A stretch of DNA of 64,000 nucleotides from Paraburkholderia bryophila (GTDB lineage: Bacteria; Pseudomonadota; Gammaproteobacteria; Burkholderiales; Burkholderiaceae), in assembly GCF_003269035.1 (NCBI RefSeq), contig NZ_QLTK01000020.1:1-64000 (forward strand), in the 5' to 3' direction. The stretch's first letter is position 1; the number at the start of each line of letters is the position of its first letter. Position numbers and translations under genes: made by a program. Below are positions 45,737 through 53,710 of this stretch, piece by piece. The notes under the pieces are model-generated. The model was not told the origin of the DNA. It made no database searches and saw only the letters and a list, made by a program, of their open reading frames with translations.

Positions 45737-46462
45737 ATGCACGCCGCACAAGCCATTCAAGCCGACCGTCCCGATTCCGCCACGCCGCCGCGCGCTCGCG
45801 CTGCCGCCACGCCGCAGCGCGAGCGCGCTGCCGCCACGCTGAGCTTTCGCCCCGCGCGGCCCGGCGACGCCGAGGCGTGTGCGCCGCTGATTTTCGCGTC
45901 GGGCGTGCTTGAGTTCGGCTTCTTTCTGGGCGAGCCCGCCGCGACCTGCATCGATTTTCTGGACTTCGCGTTCGGCTCGAAGCATGGCCGCTTTTCGTAC
46001 CGACGTCACCGCGTGGCGGTGGACGGTAACGGCCGGGTGGTCGCGGTGCTGGCCGTGCACGACGGCCGCAGGACCTGGTTCGACGATCCGCATGTCGCGT
46101 GGATGCTGCTGCGCTTTTTCGGCGTGCACCGCACGGTGCGCATGCTGTTGCGCGGCCTCACGCTGGAGAGCGAACTGCCCGCGCCGAAGTCGTCGCAGAC
46201 GCTGATCGCGCACTGCGCGACGCACGAGCAGTTGCGCGGCACGGGCCTGTTCAGCGGGCTGTTCGCCGACGCGCTGCGCGCCGGCTCGCTGGAGCGCGAG
46301 GGCGGCCGGCAGGTCGTGCTGGATGTGCTGGTCGGCAATACGCGTGCCTACGCGCTGTACCGGCGGCTCGGGTTCGTCGAGTTGCCGCGCCGTGCAGCGA
46401 TGTCGCCGCGATTGCCGCGCGAACTCGAATCGGTGCGGATGCAGTTTGTCGGCAGGGGCTGA
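45737..46462 (+). CDS. GNAT-family N-acetyltransferase-like protein
   Basis: A 241-residue protein. Residues 1-33 are a low-complexity Ala/Arg/Pro extension; the GNAT fold follows, with LSFRPARPGDAEACAPLI at its start, the acyl-CoA loop around QLRGTGLFSGLF and VLVGNTRAYALYRRLGFVE at the end. It lies 17 bases after wcbT, so it is probably part of the lipid operon and could N- or O-acylate the amino-lipid freed by the LpxC-like enzyme (inference). The 5' coding part contains a strong inverted repeat (listed separately). A downstream start in the extension cannot be excluded. Confidence 0.78.
   Translation: MHAAQAIQADRPDSATPPRARAAATPQRERAAATLSFRPARPGDAEACAPLIFASGVLEFGFFLGEPAATCIDFLDFAFGSKHGRFSYRRHRVAVDGNGRVVAVLAVHDGRRTWFDDPHVAWMLLRFFGVHRTVRMLLRGLTLESELPAPKSSQTLIAHCATHEQLRGTGLFSGLFADALRAGSLEREGGRQVVLDVLVGNTRAYALYRRLGFVELPRRAAMSPRLPRELESVRMQFVGRG
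45790..45828 (+). repeat. 15-bp perfect inverted repeat within the start of the GNAT gene
   Basis: GCGCGCTCGCGCTGC at 45790-45804 is exactly complementary to 45814-45828, with a 9-base loop, covering codons 18-31. An overlapping direct repeat (CGCTGCCGCCACGC) also occurs. In mRNA this would be a very stable hairpin near the start codon and may limit translation. Confidence 0.8.
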
Positions 46463-46490
46463 ACCGGGCGGGTCGACCCGCCGGGTTCAG
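46459..46490 (+). terminator. 32-base palindrome at the end of the wcbT-GNAT transcript
   Basis: A nearly perfect palindrome centred on GGTCGACC (one G-G mismatch) begins within the GNAT stop region. It can fold into a long GC-rich stem. No T-run follows, so termination is uncertain; it might instead stabilise the 3' end or be a protein-binding site. Confidence 0.45.
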
Positions 46491-46616
46491 CGGAATCATG
46501 AATCAGTAGGCCGCAGCTCAGGCGGCGCCATGATGGATTGAGAGGTCCAACTGGCGTCAGCGCTGCGGAGACGAAGGTTTCACACCTCAATAAAAATACG
46601 TGGGAAGGGTAAGAGC

Positions 46617-48047
46617 ATGCAGATTCATCCGGTGATTCTTTGCGGTGGAAGCGGCACCCGGCTGTGGCCGATGTCGCGTGGCGGCTATCCGAAACAATAT
46701 CTGAAGCTGACCGGCGACAACACGCTGGTTCAGCAAACCGTGATGCGCCTGCGCAGCGTGGCGGACATTGCCGCGCCGATTGTGGTCACGAACAACGAGC
46801 AGCGTTTTCTCGTAGCCGAACAGTTGCGCCAGGTGGACGTGGCGGCCTCGGCGATCGTGCTCGAACCGGCCAGCCGCAACACGGCGCCGGCTATCGCGAT
46901 CGCGGCCTTGCTGGCGCTGCGCGATTCGCCGGAGTCGCTGCTGCTCGTGCTGCCGTCCGATCACGTGATCGCCGGTGAAACCGCTTTCGTCAAGGCGGCA
47001 TCGGCTGCGGCGCAGATCGCGAGGGACGGCTTCCTGGTCACCTTCGGCATCACGCCGACTGAACCGCATACCGGCTACGGCTATATTCGCGCGGGCGCGA
47101 GTCTGGTCGACGGGACGCAGGCTTTCGCGGTCGATTCATTCGTCGAAAAGCCGGATGCCGAGACGGCCCAACGTTTTCTCGCGCAGGGCGGTTACTACTG
47201 GAACAGCGGCATGTTCATGCTGAAGGCTTCCACCTACATGGAAGAGCTGCGCCGCTTCGAGCCGGAAATCGCATTGCAGGCCGAGCTGTCGCTGAAGGCC
47301 GCGCAGCATGACAACGACTTCGTGCGTCTGGACGAAGCGACCTTCTCCGCGAGCCCGAACATCTCGGTCGACAACGCGGTAATGGAGAAGACGAAGCGTG
47401 CCGCGGTGGTGACGGTGGCGGATCTCGGCTGGAACGATATCGGCTCGTGGACGGCGCTGGCCGACATCGCCGAGCGGGACGCGCAAGGCAATGCATTGTT
47501 CGGCGACGTGCTGACCGATGCGGTCGGCAACTCGTACATTCGTGCCGAGCACCGGCTGGTCGCGGCGATCGGACTGGACAACGTGGTGATCGTCGAGACC
47601 GCGGACGCGGTGCTGGTCGCGCATCGCGATCAGGCGCAGGACGTGAAGAAGATCGTCGCGCAGTTGAACGCGATGGGCCGCCACGAGTCCGTCACGCACC
47701 GTCGTGTGGTGCGGCCGTGGGGCTCGTATGAAGGCATCGATAGCGGCGACCGCTTCCAGGTCAAGCGCATCGTGGTGAGCCCGGGCGCGCAACTGAGTCT
47801 GCAGATGCATCATCATCGCGCGGAACACTGGATCGTCGTGAAGGGTACCGCGCTCGTGACGAACGGCGACAAGGAAATTGTCCTGACCGAGAATCAGTCG
47901 ACCTACATTCCGCTCGGCGTCACGCATCGCCTGCTGAATCCGGGCAAGATTCCGCTCGAGTTGATCGAAGTGCAGTCGGGCGCATATCTCGGCGAGGACG
48001 ATATCGTTCGTTTCGAAGACACCTACGGTCGCGTGCCGAAAGCCTGA
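46617..48047 (+). CDS. manC: Mannose-1-phosphate guanylyltransferase / mannose-6-phosphate isomerase
   Basis: A 476-residue bifunctional enzyme that makes GDP-mannose for the capsule. The N-terminal nucleotidyltransferase has GGSGTRLWPMSR (residues 10-21), PSDHVI and FVEKP (about 175); the C-terminal cupin isomerase domain has QMHHHRAEHW and VTNGD. Length is normal for type II enzymes. The start ATG 46617 is preceded by AAGGGTAAG. It sits alone between a palindrome and a terminator, so it may have its own promoter in the 154-base gap. It feeds the gmd gene at 15.7 kb. Confidence 0.94.
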   Translation: MQIHPVILCGGSGTRLWPMSRGGYPKQYLKLTGDNTLVQQTVMRLRSVADIAAPIVVTNNEQRFLVAEQLRQVDVAASAIVLEPASRNTAPAIAIAALLALRDSPESLLLVLPSDHVIAGETAFVKAASAAAQIARDGFLVTFGITPTEPHTGYGYIRAGASLVDGTQAFAVDSFVEKPDAETAQRFLAQGGYYWNSGMFMLKASTYMEELRRFEPEIALQAELSLKAAQHDNDFVRLDEATFSASPNISVDNAVMEKTKRAAVVTVADLGWNDIGSWTALADIAERDAQGNALFGDVLTDAVGNSYIRAEHRLVAAIGLDNVVIVETADAVLVAHRDQAQDVKKIVAQLNAMGRHESVTHRRVVRPWGSYEGIDSGDRFQVKRIVVSPGAQLSLQMHHHRAEHWIVVKGTALVTNGDKEIVLTENQSTYIPLGVTHRLLNPGKIPLELIEVQSGAYLGEDDIVRFEDTYGRVPKA

Positions 48048-48207
48048 AACCCGACACGAGGATTGACCGCTGCGGGTACCACGCGTTAGCATCGAATCCA
48101 TGACCGCTTCTATCGTTTCTCTTCCGTCTGCTTTGCGCGCATGCTGTCGCAGCCTGCCGAGGGGAGCTTGCGTCTAGCGAGTCGATCTGTACACGTCCGT
48201 ATCCCCG

Positions 48208-48241
48208 AGGCCACCCGTCACACGACCGGTGGCCTTTTTGT
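48208..48241 (+). terminator. Rho-independent terminator after manC
   Basis: Stem AGGCCACC (48208-48215) with GGTGGCCT (48228-48235), 12-base loop, then TTTTG. It marks the right end of the capsule locus and separates it from the CysRS gene. Confidence 0.82.
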
Positions 48242-48294
48242 TTCTGGTCCGCTGATTTTGCCGGCGCTGTCGCCCGGCGCCGAAGGAAAACACC

Positions 48295-49671
48295 ATGCCG
48301 CTCGCTCTCTACGACACCTGGTCGCGCACGTTGCGTCCGTTCACGCCGCTGCGGCCTGATCACGTCGGCCTGTATTGCTGCGGCCCGACCGTGTACGACC
48401 ACGCGCATATCGGCAACCTGCGGACGTACGTGTTCGAGGACGTGCTGCGCCGCGCGTTGGCGCTGAACGGCTACACCGTGCGGCACGTGGTGAATATCAC
48501 CGACGTTGGGCATCTGGTCTCGGACGCGGACGACGGTGAGGACAAGATGGAGAAGGGCAGCCGGCGCACCGGCGAATCGGCCTGGGCCATCGCCGAACGC
48601 TATACCGTGGCGTTCCAGCACGACTGGCGCGCGTTGAACCTGCTGGAGCCGACGCTCTGGTGCCGCGCGACCGATCATATCGCGGAGCAGATCGAGTTCA
48701 TTGCCGATCTCGAACGTAACGGCTACACGTACCGCACGGCGGACGGCATCTACTTCGATACGGCGAGGCAGGACGATTACGGCTATCTGGCGCGTCTGGA
48801 CATTGCGGGTCTGCAAGCCGGCAAACGGGTGGCCTTGGGCGACAAGCAGCGCGCGACCGACTTCGCGCTGTGGAAGTTCAGCCCGCCCGGCAGCACGCGG
48901 CAGATGGAGTGGCAGAGCCCGTGGGGCGTCGGTTTTCCCGGCTGGCACATCGAGTGCTCGGCGATGTCGGCGAAATATCTCGGCCCGCTGTTCGATATTC
49001 ATTGCGGCGGCGAAGATCATATTGCCGTGCATCACAGCAATGAAATCGCGCAGACCCAGGCGCGCCACGGCACGCGGCTCGCCAACTTCTGGCTGCACGG
49101 GCACTTCCTGATGCTCGACGCGGGCAAGATGGCGAAGTCGGGCGGCGATTTCGTGCGCTTGCAGACCTTGATCGAACGGGGCGTCGATCCGCTCGCTTAT
49201 CGCTATCTATGCCTCGGCGCGCACTACCGCAGCAGCTTGCGCTTCACCATGGAAGCGCTGGACGGCGCGCAAGCCGCGTTGGGCCGCTTGCGTAAAGCGT
49301 ATCGGCAATGGCCGGAGGGTGGGGCGCCGGACGCTGAAGCCGTCGCGCGTTTCAAGGCAGAGGTCGATCAGGACCTGAACCTGCCGCGCGCGCTCGCCGT
49401 GTTGTGGGAGGTGGTGCGAAGCGATCTACCGGCCGCCACGCGGCGCGCAACCGTGGATTGCTTCGACCAGGTACTCGGGTTGCGGCTCGCGGACTGGCAC
49501 GAGGACGTGGTGACGATTCCCGCCGCGATCGCGCTGCTTGCCGAACAACGCGACGCGGCGCGCGCCGCGAAAAACTGGCGCGAGGCGGATCGGTTGCGTG
49601 AGCAACTGCAAGCCGAGGGCTGGCAGGTGGAAGACAGCGCGAAGGGACAGGTGCTGCGTCCGCTCGACTAA
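48295..49671 (+). CDS. cysS: Cysteinyl-tRNA synthetase (possibly a second copy)
   Basis: A 458-residue class I aminoacyl-tRNA synthetase. Visible: zinc ligand Cys and ATP site in YCCGPTVYDHAHIGN (HIGN signature near 36), GFPGWHIECSAMSAKYLG (second zinc Cys), DIHCGGEDHIAVHHSNEIAQ and the KMAKS loop near 278. All catalytic motifs are intact. Burkholderiaceae usually also encode a main CysRS elsewhere; that this is a paralogue is inference. Flanked by terminators on both sides, so monocistronic. Confidence 0.9.
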   Translation: MPLALYDTWSRTLRPFTPLRPDHVGLYCCGPTVYDHAHIGNLRTYVFEDVLRRALALNGYTVRHVVNITDVGHLVSDADDGEDKMEKGSRRTGESAWAIAERYTVAFQHDWRALNLLEPTLWCRATDHIAEQIEFIADLERNGYTYRTADGIYFDTARQDDYGYLARLDIAGLQAGKRVALGDKQRATDFALWKFSPPGSTRQMEWQSPWGVGFPGWHIECSAMSAKYLGPLFDIHCGGEDHIAVHHSNEIAQTQARHGTRLANFWLHGHFLMLDAGKMAKSGGDFVRLQTLIERGVDPLAYRYLCLGAHYRSSLRFTMEALDGAQAALGRLRKAYRQWPEGGAPDAEAVARFKAEVDQDLNLPRALAVLWEVVRSDLPAATRRATVDCFDQVLGLRLADWHEDVVTIPAAIALLAEQRDAARAAKNWREADRLREQLQAEGWQVEDSAKGQVLRPLD

Positions 49672-49832
49672 CGGCTTCACGCGTTGACAGTCGGTCGACG
49701 CGAAGGCAGACTGCATCGTCATGCAAAACATCACGTCTTTCGCGATTGCGATCCACCGTCATGCGCGAGCCCATTCGGCATCGTCATGGGGAACGGGTAC
49801 GCGTTAAGACTACGCAGCAACGCAGATCACTT

Positions 49833-49866
49833 AGCCCCGCTGGCAAAACGGTCGGGGCTTTTTTGT
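49833..49866 (+). terminator. Rho-independent terminator after cysS
   Basis: Stem AGCCCCG (49833-49839) with CGGGGCT (49853-49859) and a run of T following. It lies about 160 bases after the CysRS stop and just upstream of the peroxiredoxin gene. Confidence 0.85.
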
Positions 49867-49918
49867 TGCTGGCGCTCCCGTCACCCCATCCGTTTGCCGG
49901 CTCATCGATGGAGCAGAA

Positions 49919-50491
49919 ATGACGAACCCCCTGGTAATCGACTGGTCGACGCTGCCGGTCCCGCAAGACGACGGCGCGGCACGGCATCTTGAAGGATTGC
50001 GGCTGCCCGATCTCGCATTGACTTCGACAAGCGGCGAGGCGGTGCATCTGAGCGAACTGGCGGGGCGCGTGGTGATCTACGCGTACCCGTGGAAGAAGCG
50101 GCCGGAAGATCCGCTGATCGACGGCTGGCTGGCGACGCCGGGCGCCCCCGGCTGCACGCCGCAATCGTGCGCGTTTCGCGACCATGCGCAAGCACTCAGC
50201 GAGGCCGGGGTGTCGTATCTGTTCGGCCTGTCGACCCAGGCTTCGGCTTATCAGCGTGAAGCCGTGGCCCGTCTGCATTTGCCCTATCCATTGCTGTCCG
50301 ACGAGCATTTGCGGTTGACCCGGGCGCTACGTCTGCCGACTTTCGAAGCCGCCGGCATGACCTTGCTGAAGCGGCTCGCGATGATCGTTAATCATGGCGT
50401 GATCGAGACGGTTTTCTATCCGGTGTTTCCGCCCGACCGGAACGCGGCCGAGGTACTCGCATGGCTCGTGGCCCATCCGAACGACTCGTGA
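49919..50491 (+). CDS. PrxQ/BCP-type peroxiredoxin
   Basis: A 190-residue thiol peroxidase. The peroxidatic C79 in PGCTPQSC and a second cysteine C84 five residues later match the BCP/PrxQ arrangement, which forms an intramolecular disulfide. It should reduce hydroperoxides using thioredoxin. Start ATG 49919 lies shortly after the terminator. Followed 103 bases downstream by an AhpD-like gene, so an oxidative-stress pair is plausible. Confidence 0.85.
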   Translation: MTNPLVIDWSTLPVPQDDGAARHLEGLRLPDLALTSTSGEAVHLSELAGRVVIYAYPWKKRPEDPLIDGWLATPGAPGCTPQSCAFRDHAQALSEAGVSYLFGLSTQASAYQREAVARLHLPYPLLSDEHLRLTRALRLPTFEAAGMTLLKRLAMIVNHGVIETVFYPVFPPDRNAAEVLAWLVAHPNDS

Positions 50492-50594
50492 ACGCCGGCC
50501 GTTCTTCGTACTCGCGCAATTCTGTGCACAATGAGCGGAAGCATGCGCGTTTGCGCATGCTTCGCCGATCCCCATCAACCGGAAAGGAGCACGC

Positions 50595-50987
50595 ATGAGC
50601 CAGCTGAAAGCCGTCGATTACGCCGCCGCATCGCCCGAAGTGAAAGCCGTGTACGACGACATCAAGCAGACCCGTCAGGTCGAGGACGTCAACAATTTCT
50701 GGAAGTTCATCGCGCACCATCCGCCCACGCTCGCGCGCACCTGGGACAGTTTGAAAGACGTGATGGCGCCGGGCGCGCTCGATCCGCTGATCAAGGAATT
50801 GCTGTATGTCGCGGTGAGCGTGACGAATAACTGCGGCTATTGCGTGGCGAGCCATACGGCCGCCGCCCGCCGCGCCGGCATGACCGACGAAATGTTCGGC
50901 GAACTGCTGGCCGTGGTCGGCATGGCGAACGAGACCAACCGGCTGGCGGTGGGGTACCGCGTGCCGATCGATCCGGCGTTCGAGTAA
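50595..50987 (+). CDS. AhpD-like / carboxymuconolactone decarboxylase family protein
   Basis: A 130-residue all-alpha protein with the redox CxxC motif of AhpD in NNCGYCVASHTAA (C80, C83, and the following His). Members act as disulfide reductases for peroxidases or as decarboxylases; the CxxCxxxH pattern favours the AhpD kind. ATG 50595 is preceded by GGAAAGGAG, a strong ribosome site. Confidence 0.88.
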   Translation: MSQLKAVDYAAASPEVKAVYDDIKQTRQVEDVNNFWKFIAHHPPTLARTWDSLKDVMAPGALDPLIKELLYVAVSVTNNCGYCVASHTAAARRAGMTDEMFGELLAVVGMANETNRLAVGYRVPIDPAFE

Positions 50988-50990
50988 ACA

Positions 50991-51015
50991 GCGGGCTTTA
51001 AAGCCTGCCTTTAAA
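50991..51015. terminator. inverted repeats in the convergent gap of the AhpD-like and HAD genes
   Basis: GCGGGCTTTAAAGCCTGC (50991-51008) is almost perfectly self-complementary, and the overlapping TTTAAAG / CTTTAAA pair (50997-51015) forms an alternative hairpin. They sit between two converging genes and may terminate one or both, although no clear T-run follows on the plus strand. Confidence 0.4.
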
Positions 51016-51023
51016 AAAGCTCA

Positions 51024-51710
51024 CTACGCCCCGCGCCATCCCGCAAGCAACGCCGGCAGTTCCGTCATGTCGCGAAACACGTGCGCCGCGCCGACGCCAT
51101 GCAACGCGGTCACGCTGCTATGGCCGAGTTCCCGCGGGCAATAGCCGAACACGGTGGCGCCGGCCGCGACGCCCGCGGTCGCGCCGGTGACCGTATCTTC
51201 CACCACGGCGCACCGCTTCGGGTCGACGCCCAGTCCGGCCGCCGCCGCCAGGTAAACATCGGGAAACGGCTTGTTGCGTGGCGTTTCGTGACCGCTGAAG
51301 ACGCGTCCTTCGAAGCAGTCGAGCATGCCCGCCTTGACGAGTTGCAACTCCACCTTGATGCGATCCGCGCCGGATGCCACCGCGATGCGTCCGTTCAACG
51401 CCGCGTGCAGCGCACGCACCGCCGACGCGGAGCCGGGAATCGCCACCAGTTCGCGTTCGAGTGCCGCATTGCGGCGCGCGCGAAACTGCATCAGCCATTC
51501 AGTGGTAATCGCGACGCCGGTTCGCGCTTCGATCAGCGCCGCTTCGTCCCGAACCGCCTTACCGACGAAAATGCGCATGGTTTCCGCCACGCTCAGGTGC
51601 CAGCCCAGCTCGCCGAGCATCTCGCACAGCACGCGGTTGGTGATCGGTTCGGAGTCGACGAGCACACCGTCGCAGTCGAAAAGTACGGCGTCGAAAGGGA
51701 AATCGGCCAT
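51024..51710 (-). CDS. HAD-superfamily phosphatase, beta-phosphoglucomutase-like
   Basis: A 228-residue hydrolase with nucleophile and acid D12 and D14 in LFDCDGVLVDSE, an alpha-helical cap, IAVASGADR (motif II), KPFPDVYLAAA (motif III Lys) and VVEDTVTGATAG (motif IV). It belongs to the phosphoglycolate phosphatase / beta-phosphoglucomutase branch; its sugar-phosphate substrate cannot be assigned. ATG 51710 begins the conserved HAD start; TTG 51770 would add 20 unrelated residues. Confidence 0.88.
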   Translation of the reverse strand: MADFPFDAVLFDCDGVLVDSEPITNRVLCEMLGELGWHLSVAETMRIFVGKAVRDEAALIEARTGVAITTEWLMQFRARRNAALERELVAIPGSASAVRALHAALNGRIAVASGADRIKVELQLVKAGMLDCFEGRVFSGHETPRNKPFPDVYLAAAAGLGVDPKRCAVVEDTVTGATAGVAAGATVFGYCPRELGHSSVTALHGVGAAHVFRDMTELPALLAGWRGA

Positions 51711-51955
51711 CGGGGAGCGTAGGGAGAAGAGGTTGAGGGAAGCCTGAAAGCATACCTCAAGGGTGGGCAACAGCCTTTCATTTACATAGCGTTTGCTGTC
51801 ATCGAGCCAACGGCAGGCAGCGCATCAGGCAGTCGATCAGTCTACCGGTCACGCCAATTCAACTCGTTGCCAATCAGAGCGACGGATTTTCTCCGCTGCC
51901 GCGTTCAACCAGAAACGAAGCCGCTTCCGACTTCGCGTCTTAGGGAGAAATCGAC

Positions 51956-52276
51956 ATGACATCGACCAAACGGGTCCGCCTGCTGAGCACCATGATTCTC
52001 GCCACGTCGACCTGCGCCGCCGCGCTGACGGCCGCGCCGGCCTTCGCGCAAGCCGTGATCGTCGCGCCGATGGCGCCCCCGCCGCCGCGCGTCGAGGTAA
52101 TGCCGGCGCCGCGCGACGGCTATGTGTGGGATCAAGGCCGCTGGCGCTGGGACCATGGCCGCTACGTGTGGGTGCGCGGCCATTGGCAGCCGGTGCGCGT
52201 CGGTTATCACTGGGTCCCGGGTCATTGGGTGCAACGCGGCCCGAACTGGCGCTGGGTCGAAGGCCATTGGGCATGA
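51956..52276 (+). CDS. Small secreted YXWGXW-repeat protein
   Basis: A 106-residue protein: signal peptide (MTSTKRVRLLSTMILATSTC..., cleavage after AFA), a Pro-rich linker, then aromatic repeats of the form Y-x-W-x-x-G-x-W (GYVWDQGRWRWDHGRYVW, HWVPGHWVQRGPNWRWVEGHW). The family is common in Burkholderiaceae envelopes; function unknown. Good ribosome site GGGAG 8 bases before ATG 51956. The tiny lipoprotein gene follows. Confidence 0.85.
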   Translation: MTSTKRVRLLSTMILATSTCAAALTAAPAFAQAVIVAPMAPPPPRVEVMPAPRDGYVWDQGRWRWDHGRYVWVRGHWQPVRVGYHWVPGHWVQRGPNWRWVEGHWA

Positions 52277-52357
52277 GCCGGGTGCGCCGTGGCAACGCTT
52301 GGCACGTGGGCTTCGGCGCGTCTGAATGCTTTGCAAGAATGAAACAGGCAGGTTGCC

Positions 52358-52459
52358 ATGAAAACGCTCGTGATGATTCTGCTGGCGGCGACGCTCGCCG
52401 GCTGTGTGGTGTACCCGGCGCGGCCGGCGGTCTATCGTCCGGCAGTCGTCGTATATTGA
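52358..52459 (+). CDS. 33-residue predicted lipoprotein
   Basis: MKTLVMILLAATLAGC gives a complete lipoprotein signal with lipobox LAGC (Cys16), followed by only 17 residues rich in Val, Tyr, Pro and Arg (VVYPARPAVYRPAVV...). It lies 81 bases after the YXWGXW gene on the same strand. Short entericidin-like or YXWGXW-partner lipoproteins look like this. No function is assigned; the clean signal argues that it is a real gene. Confidence 0.6.
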   Translation: MKTLVMILLAATLAGCVVYPARPAVYRPAVVVY

Positions 52460-52601
52460 GCGGGGCGACGTAATCGCCGGCAGGGACGGCAAGTGCACAG
52501 CGGCAAGTACACAGCGATTCGTCATCCACGCCCGGTCCGCACACCGTTGCGTGCCAACCCGGGTTGAGAAAGTGAAGCCAACGTGAGCAGCATCAGAAGG
52601 A

Positions 52602-53297
52602 GTGGCGGCAAGTGAACGACCTTCGTCCGACGACGCGATCCGCGCGGCCGGCGCGAACCCGGCCGCAATGGTCCGGGCCGCCGGGACCAGCGCGATCCGC
52701 GCGACGCAGCCGGTTCGCCACGGGGAGCGTCACGCCTTGAGCGAACGCGATCCGGATGCGGAACTGCTTGAACAGGTCGGCCGGCAAGATCCGGCCGCCG
52801 TGCGTTCGCTCGTCGCGCGTAAATTGCCGCGTCTGCTGGCGCTCGCCACACGCATGCTGGGCGACCGTATGGAGGCGGAAGACGTGGCTCAGGAGGTGTT
52901 CGTGCGGATCTGGAAGCAGGCGTCGCGCTGGCGCGAAGGCGAGGCGAAATTCGACACCTGGGTTCATCGCGTCGCGCTGAATCTTTGCTACGACCGTTTG
53001 CGCGGCCGGCGCGAAGATCCGTACGACGAACTTCCGGACGCAGCCGATCCCGCCGCGCTGCCCGACGCGCAACTGGAAGCGCGCGCCCAGGACGAACGGG
53101 TGCGCACCGCGCTCGCCGCGCTGCCGGCCCGGCAACGCGAGGCGCTGGTGCTCAACTACTACCAGGACATGTCGAACATCGACGCCGCCGCCCTGATGGG
53201 CATCACGGTCGATGCGCTGGAAAGCCTGCTGGCTCGCGCGCGCCGCAATCTGCGCGCTCAACTGGCCGGCAGCGGCCTTAGCAAGGACACATCATGA
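52602..53297 (+). CDS. ECF-type RNA polymerase sigma factor
   Basis: A sigma-70 family protein of up to 231 residues with region 2 (LATRMLGDRMEAEDVAQEVFVRIWKQ) and region 4 (ALPARQREALVLNYYQDMSNIDAAALMGIT). It should direct RNA polymerase to stress promoters. The start is unclear. GTG 52602 keeps the strongly GC3-biased frame but AAGGAG touches it; TTG 52737 would remove a 45-residue disordered extension. It overlaps the next gene (ATGA), so it is co-translated with its probable anti-sigma factor. Confidence 0.87.
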   Translation: MAASERPSSDDAIRAAGANPAAMVRAAGTSAIRATQPVRHGERHALSERDPDAELLEQVGRQDPAAVRSLVARKLPRLLALATRMLGDRMEAEDVAQEVFVRIWKQASRWREGEAKFDTWVHRVALNLCYDRLRGRREDPYDELPDAADPAALPDAQLEARAQDERVRTALAALPARQREALVLNYYQDMSNIDAAALMGITVDALESLLARARRNLRAQLAGSGLSKDTS

Positions 53298-53710
53298 CGC
53301 CCGAAAGATTCCATCAGATCGTCGAAGCCTATGGGGCCGATGCGCGCCGCTGGCCGCAAGCGGAGCGCGCGGCGGCGCAGGCGTGGGCCACGTTGCATCG
53401 CGCCGAAGCCGACGCGATGCTCACCGAGGCCGCCAGCCTCGATGCGTGGCTCGCCGCCGACAAGGTCGAGCCGCCGGGCGCGGCGCTGCGCGAGCGGGTG
53501 ATCCGCGGCGCGCCGGTTCGCCAGCCGGCCGCGCCGCGGCGCTGGTGGTGGTCGGGCGCGGCGGTGGCCGGCGTCGGCCTGCTGGGTGGCGCGGCCGGCG
53601 CGTTCGCCGTGTCGTTCTTCGTGCTGACCGAATCGGTGCCGCCGGTGCACGAGTCTTCCTATTTAACTTCGAGCTTCGGTGGTACCACCGCCGATTGGAG
53701 CGGCGAATGA
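53294..53710 (+). CDS. Probable membrane anti-sigma factor
   Basis: A 138-residue protein with a cytoplasmic N-terminal half (MTPERFHQIVEAYGADARRWP...), one membrane helix (WWWSGAAVAGVGLLGGAAGAFAVSFFVL, about 85-112) and a short periplasmic tail. Size, single helix and overlap with the ECF sigma gene on one side and a periplasmic sensor gene on the other fit an anti-sigma factor. No named family motif was recognised. Confidence 0.68.
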   Translation: MTPERFHQIVEAYGADARRWPQAERAAAQAWATLHRAEADAMLTEAASLDAWLAADKVEPPGAALRERVIRGAPVRQPAAPRRWWWSGAAVAGVGLLGGAAGAFAVSFFVLTESVPPVHESSYLTSSFGGTTADWSGE

